Made by a program: the position numbers and the translations under genes. Shown one piece after another: positions 14,228 to 17,128 of a DNA stretch of 17,128 nt. How positions within the stretch are numbered: the stretch's first letter is position 1; every line of letters begins with the position of its first letter. The notes under the pieces were generated by a model. It saw nothing but the letters and a program-made list of their open reading frames with translations. It was not told the origin of the DNA and did not search any database. The DNA is from JAKQDH01 sp029558835 (GTDB lineage: Bacteria; Planctomycetota; Phycisphaerae; UBA1845). The stretch is taken from positions 1-17,128 of the forward strand of contig DAOQSN010000059.1 in the NCBI GenBank assembly GCA_035356615.1, in the 5' to 3' direction.

Positions 14228-16567
14228 ATGTTCGCACGAACGGCACGACCATTGGGGCCTGGTGCATTGCTGGTGGTGTTCGCGGCGTTGCTTAGTGTCG
14301 ATAGCGGGGCGGCGCTGGGGCAGACCATCATTATCGAACCGGTGCCGATGCCCATCCCGGTGCCGCCGCTGCCGCCGCCGCCCGGCGAGCCGCGGCCCGA
14401 ACCACGCATCGTGCCCCCGCGTCCGCCCCTGCCGCCGCATGCAGGCCTGACCATCAAGCAGGAGACGGTGCAGGCCACGATCGTGGACGGCGTGGCGGTA
14501 ACCAATCTTGAGCAGGTGTTCTTCAACCAGTACGAGCACCGCATCGAGGGCACCTACATCTTCCCCTTGCCGGACGACATCGGGCTCAGCAAGTTCTCCA
14601 TGTACGTCAACGGGCAGGAGGTGGAAGGCAAGCTGCTGCCGGTCGAAGAGGCCCGGCAGGTGTATCAGTCCATCGTCTCGAAGATGCGTGACCCGGCCCT
14701 GCTCGAGTACATCGGCACGCGCATGTTCCGCGCCCGCATCTTCCCCATCGAGCCGAAAAGCGAAGTGCGCGTCAAGCTCTCCTACACCCAGATGCTCAGC
14801 ACCGAGGAAGGCCTGGTGCGCTATCGCTACCCCTTCAAGGCCAGCGGCTGGTTGCCGGCACCGATCGAGTCCGCCAGCTTCGTCGTCAACATCACGAGCA
14901 AGACGGGCATCAAGAGCGTCTTCAGCCCAACGCACCAGTTGGCCATCAGCCGCCCCTCGGACCACAACGCCACGGCCAGCTTCGAGGCCCGCAACTTCCC
15001 GGCCGACAAGGACCTGGACCTGTTCTACGCCCTGAGCGAGAAGGAGTTTGGCCTGACCGTGCTCACCTATCGAGAGACGGGGTCCGACGGGTTCTTCGTC
15101 ACGCGCATCGCCCCGCCGGCGCAGACGGCCGACGCAAACGTGTTGCCCAAGGACATCTGCTTCGTCATCGACACCTCCGGCAGCATGGCTGACGACAACA
15201 AGATCGAGCAGGCCCGCCGGGCGCTGAAGTTCTGTTTGTCCAACCTCAACCCGCAGGACAAGTTCAACATCATTCCGTTCGCGCACGAGCCCGTGCGGTT
15301 CAAGGAAGGTCTGGTGCCCGCCGACGCGGGGAACGTGCAGGCGGCCCGCGACTACGCCGACGCCCTGCGCGCCACCGGGGGCACGAACATTAATGATGCA
15401 CTGCTCCTGGCGCTGGCGGCCGCGCCGGCCGCCGACGAAACGCGACCCTATCTGATCGTCTTTCTCACAGATGGGCTGCCGACCGTCGGCGTCACCGACG
15501 TGCAGGAGATTCTCAAGGGCGTGGCCGGCAAGAACACCGCTCGCGTGCGGCTGTTCGTCTTCGGCGTCGGGCACGACGTGAACACGCAGCTTCTGGACCT
15601 GCTGGCCGAGCAGAACCGCGGCGCCCGCGACTACGTGGCGCCCGGCGAGGACCTCGAACTGAAGCTCTCCGGCTTCTACCGCAAGGTGGCCGACCCGGTG
15701 CTTGGTGATCTGGAACTGAAGTTCCCGGGACTGGAGGTGTATGACCTGTTCCCGCCGAAGCTCGCCGATCTGTTTGCGGGGACCGAGTTGGTCGTGGTCG
15801 GGCGCTATCGCGGCGAAGGGCCCAAGACGGTCGAGCTGACCGGCACGCGCCGCGGCACCAAGGAACGTTTCGTTTACGAGACCACGTTCCCGGCCGAGGC
15901 CCGCCAGCACACGTTCCTGCCGCCGCTGTGGGCGACGCGCAAGGTCGGCTACCTGCTCGATCAGATTCGCCTGCACGGCGAAAACAAGGAACTCAAGGAC
16001 ACCATCGTGCAGCTTGCAACGCAGTACGGCATCGTAACGCCCTACACGGCCTACTTGGTCACCGAACCGGGCAGTGCACTGCCACCCCCGGCCATAGCGG
16101 GCGTTGCCCTTCGGGCGCGCATGGAGCAGCGTGCGGCCAGAGGCGGAGGAGCAGGGGCCAGGCGCATGAGCCCGGCAATGAGTTCCGGCGTCGAATCCGT
16201 GATGGCTTCCCAGGCCGCGTCGTCTATGAAATCGATGGACGCCGGCCCGGCCTTCTTCGAGCAAGACTTCGCGGGCGTCGGCGGAGGAATGGGCGGGCGG
16301 GCGACACCCCTGGTCGCACGCGTCGATGCCCGAACGTTCTACCGCATCGATGACAAGTGGGTCGACGGCGCGTACAAGAAGGACTCGGAGACGAAGAAGG
16401 TCGAGGCCTACAGCGACCCCTACTTCGAGTTGGTCCGCAAGCATCCGGAACTGGCGAAGTGCTTCGCGCTGGGCGAGCGGGTGATCGTCGTGCTGGACGG
16501 CACCGCCTACGAGACGGTCCCGCCGCCCCGGCCGGAGGCACCCCAGGACCAGCCGGCGACGCCGTGA
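14228..16567 (+). CDS. Secreted VIT and von Willebrand factor A domain protein
   Basis: The 779-residue protein has a signal peptide (about 1-31) and a Pro-rich stretch (37-71). A VIT domain follows (about 72-200), in the order known from inter-alpha-trypsin inhibitor heavy chains. A vWA domain covers about 305-490, with an intact metal-binding MIDAS site: DTSGS at 315-319, Thr386 in GGTNI, Asp415 in LTDG. Such domains bind protein partners through a divalent cation. Residues about 625-690 are a Gly/Met/Ser-rich linker. The last 90 residues (TFYRIDDKWVDGAY, YFELVRKHPELAK) form a domain common at the end of planctomycete VIT/vWA proteins. No C-terminal membrane anchor or sorting signal is seen. 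The ATG at 14228 has GGGAGGT 7 bases before it. The antisense strand is also open over this gene, but the domain evidence decides the strand. Confidence 0.95.
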   Translation: MFARTARPLGPGALLVVFAALLSVDSGAALGQTIIIEPVPMPIPVPPLPPPPGEPRPEPRIVPPRPPLPPHAGLTIKQETVQATIVDGVAVTNLEQVFFNQYEHRIEGTYIFPLPDDIGLSKFSMYVNGQEVEGKLLPVEEARQVYQSIVSKMRDPALLEYIGTRMFRARIFPIEPKSEVRVKLSYTQMLSTEEGLVRYRYPFKASGWLPAPIESASFVVNITSKTGIKSVFSPTHQLAISRPSDHNATASFEARNFPADKDLDLFYALSEKEFGLTVLTYRETGSDGFFVTRIAPPAQTADANVLPKDICFVIDTSGSMADDNKIEQARRALKFCLSNLNPQDKFNIIPFAHEPVRFKEGLVPADAGNVQAARDYADALRATGGTNINDALLLALAAAPAADETRPYLIVFLTDGLPTVGVTDVQEILKGVAGKNTARVRLFVFGVGHDVNTQLLDLLAEQNRGARDYVAPGEDLELKLSGFYRKVADPVLGDLELKFPGLEVYDLFPPKLADLFAGTELVVVGRYRGEGPKTVELTGTRRGTKERFVYETTFPAEARQHTFLPPLWATRKVGYLLDQIRLHGENKELKDTIVQLATQYGIVTPYTAYLVTEPGSALPPPAIAGVALRARMEQRAARGGGAGARRMSPAMSSGVESVMASQAASSMKSMDAGPAFFEQDFAGVGGGMGGRATPLVARVDARTFYRIDDKWVDGAYKKDSETKKVEAYSDPYFELVRKHPELAKCFALGERVIVVLDGTAYETVPPPRPEAPQDQPATP

Positions 16568-16601
16568 TATCGGGCCGACCGCGACCGCTCCGAGCGACCG
16601 A

Positions 16602-16690
16602 GCGCGAATGTGCACCGGCCATCCCCACCATCCCGATGGGTTGGGATCAGCAAGCGGACCCACGGCGACGTCGCCGGTGCACGTTCGCGC
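16602..16690. repeat. 18-bp inverted repeat downstream of the vWA gene
   Basis: The arms 16602-16619 and 16673-16690 are reverse complements except for one position (T16609 against G16683, a wobble pair in RNA). They enclose 53 bases, which contain a smaller ATCCC/GGGAT pairing (16621-16648). The structure begins 35 nt after the stop codon. No T-rich tract follows, so it is not a classical intrinsic terminator. It may stabilise the 3' end of the mRNA or be a repeat element. Confidence 0.65.
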
Positions 16691-16821
16691 ACCCTTGTCC
16701 GTACGCTGGAGAAGTTGCGTCGGCCCCCCGTACGTGTGTTGCGCGCGGTGGGATGCGTAGCGCGGTCTACTTGGTGCGCGCCCTCCAGGCCAAGGGGGGG
16801 ATAAGGAGAGTGATCCCGCCC

Positions 16822-16842
16822 CCAGGGTCTGGAAGACCCTGG
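16822..16842. repeat. Perfect 9-bp hairpin
   Basis: CCAGGGTCT (16822-16830) and AGACCCTGG (16834-16842) are perfect inverted copies with a 3-base loop GGA. No T-rich tract follows. It overlaps the start of the left arm of the 30-nt inverted repeat. Confidence 0.6.
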
Positions 16843-17067
16843 CAACGCTCGCGCGCCCTCCGGGCGAGCATGCAAACGCCCCCCGACGTGGAACCAACAC
16901 GCTACGAGCGAGGAACCAACCCCTTCCGGGCGAAGAACCGACGCGCGAATGGAACCCGCCCACGATCCGCTGGTGAACACCGCAGCCTTGCGGGCGAGGA
17001 ACCGGCGTCCTGCGGTCGAGGAACCGACGTTCTCCTGCGCCCGGAGGGCGCGCGGCGGTTGCCAGGG
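16837..17067. repeat. Element bounded by 30-nt inverted repeats
   Basis: The 30 bases at 16837-16866 match the reverse complement of 17038-17067 at 27 positions; the three differences are adjacent (16847-16849). The arms enclose 171 bp of direct-repeat DNA with no gene. The 11-mer GCGCGCCCTCC within the arm also occurs at 16776-16786. The layout resembles a small non-autonomous repeat element, but flanking target duplications were not found. Confidence 0.6.
16885..17029 (+). repeat. Degenerate GAACC-cored direct repeats
   Basis: Six copies of a pattern close to GGGCGAGGAACCGACG occur in about 145 bp: 16885-16901, 16906-16920, 16928-16943, 16944-16960, 16992-17007 and 17014-17029. The spacing is irregular (about 16 to 50 bp) and the copies differ. 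They fill the space between the arms of the 30-nt inverted repeat. Confidence 0.55.
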
Positions 17068-17107
17068 ACTTCGAGAAGATTTCGCGCCAGGCTTTAACAG
17101 GTTGCAT
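17061..17107 (+). repeat. Intergenic repeat, right copy
   Basis: This carries CCAGGG, CTTC, the core TTTCGCGCCAGGCT (17080-17093) and ACAGG followed by TTG. It matches the left window edge (1-56) in inverted orientation. It directly adjoins the right arm of the 30-nt inverted repeat and may be part of the same element. Confidence 0.55.
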
Positions 17108-17128
17108 TTAAGTTCAAGTGGCTGCCAT

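Larger units (their letters stand above)
16568..17128. other. Structured non-coding region at the right end
   Basis: These 561 bp after the vWA stop have open frames on both strands, which is expected at this GC content. None has a recognisable domain or a credible start. The region holds several inverted and direct repeats, listed separately. Confidence 0.6.

Noticed and set aside
16885..17029. CRISPR array
   Set aside because: The GAACC repeats are short, degenerate and irregularly spaced, and no cas gene is present.
16357..17097. 246-codon plus-strand open frame at the right end
   Set aside because: It starts inside the vWA gene in another frame and continues over repeats; the product is Arg/Pro-rich without a domain.
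14207..17107. 966-codon minus-strand open frame
   Set aside because: It is mostly antisense to the clear VIT/vWA gene, has no recognisable domain, and its extension over the right-end repeats reflects stop-poor GC-rich DNA.

Overview
The window looks like a high-GC chromosomal stretch from a planctomycete, most likely of the Phycisphaerae type. The grounds are protein families: a prepilin-like protein with an H-Xn-DG end, Cys-rich CCLPDG repeats in secreted proteins, a type I dockerin, an IPTL-CTERM-like sorting tail, a VIT+vWA protein with the C-terminal domain usual in that phylum, and an NHLRC2-like thioredoxin/NHL protein. No rRNA, tRNA, CRISPR array, transposase or phage gene is visible.

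Layout, left to right. Positions 1-129 hold the edge of an intergenic repeat. A minus-strand pair follows: a membrane-anchored L,D-transpeptidase-type protein (1674-2372) and a GAF/AAA+/Fis sigma-54 activator (130-1632). Divergent from it, on the plus strand, lie an ECF sigma factor (2485-3123) and its presumed anti-sigma partner (3214-4302). That partner is unusual: an anti-sigma-like cytoplasmic N-terminus joined through one membrane segment to a pseudopilin/H-X-DG extracytoplasmic part. A long hairpin (4373-4431) follows.

The middle is filled by two large secreted proteins on the minus strand. The first (4616-9427, 1603 aa) runs signal peptide, Gly-rich region, M1-like peptidase, HAF repeats, Cys-rich repeats, dockerin. 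The second (9899-11785, 628 aa) runs signal peptide, beta-propeller-like repeats, Cys-rich repeats, IPTL-CTERM tail. Both begin with the same 36-nt leader and signal-peptide start. Between them, on the plus strand, is a remnant of the C-terminal end of the anti-sigma/pseudopilin gene (9500-9778). The order 'pseudopilin end (+), secreted gene (-)' therefore occurs twice, which suggests an old tandem duplication.

The right part holds a minus-strand thioredoxin/NHL-propeller protein (12221-13873) divergent from a plus-strand VIT+vWA secreted protein (14228-16567). The 354 bp between them contain three clean inverted repeats. The last 561 bp (16568-17128) carry no convincing gene but are dense in structure: an 18-bp inverted repeat, a 9-bp hairpin, a 30-nt inverted repeat, a series of GAACC-cored direct repeats, and a second, inverted copy of the repeat found at the left edge.

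Working hypothesis: this is a cell-envelope and surface-protein locus. The ECF sigma and pseudopilin-fused anti-sigma pair is the best candidate for something undescribed, namely an envelope sensor built from a prepilin-like module. That it controls the neighbouring secreted genes is inference only.
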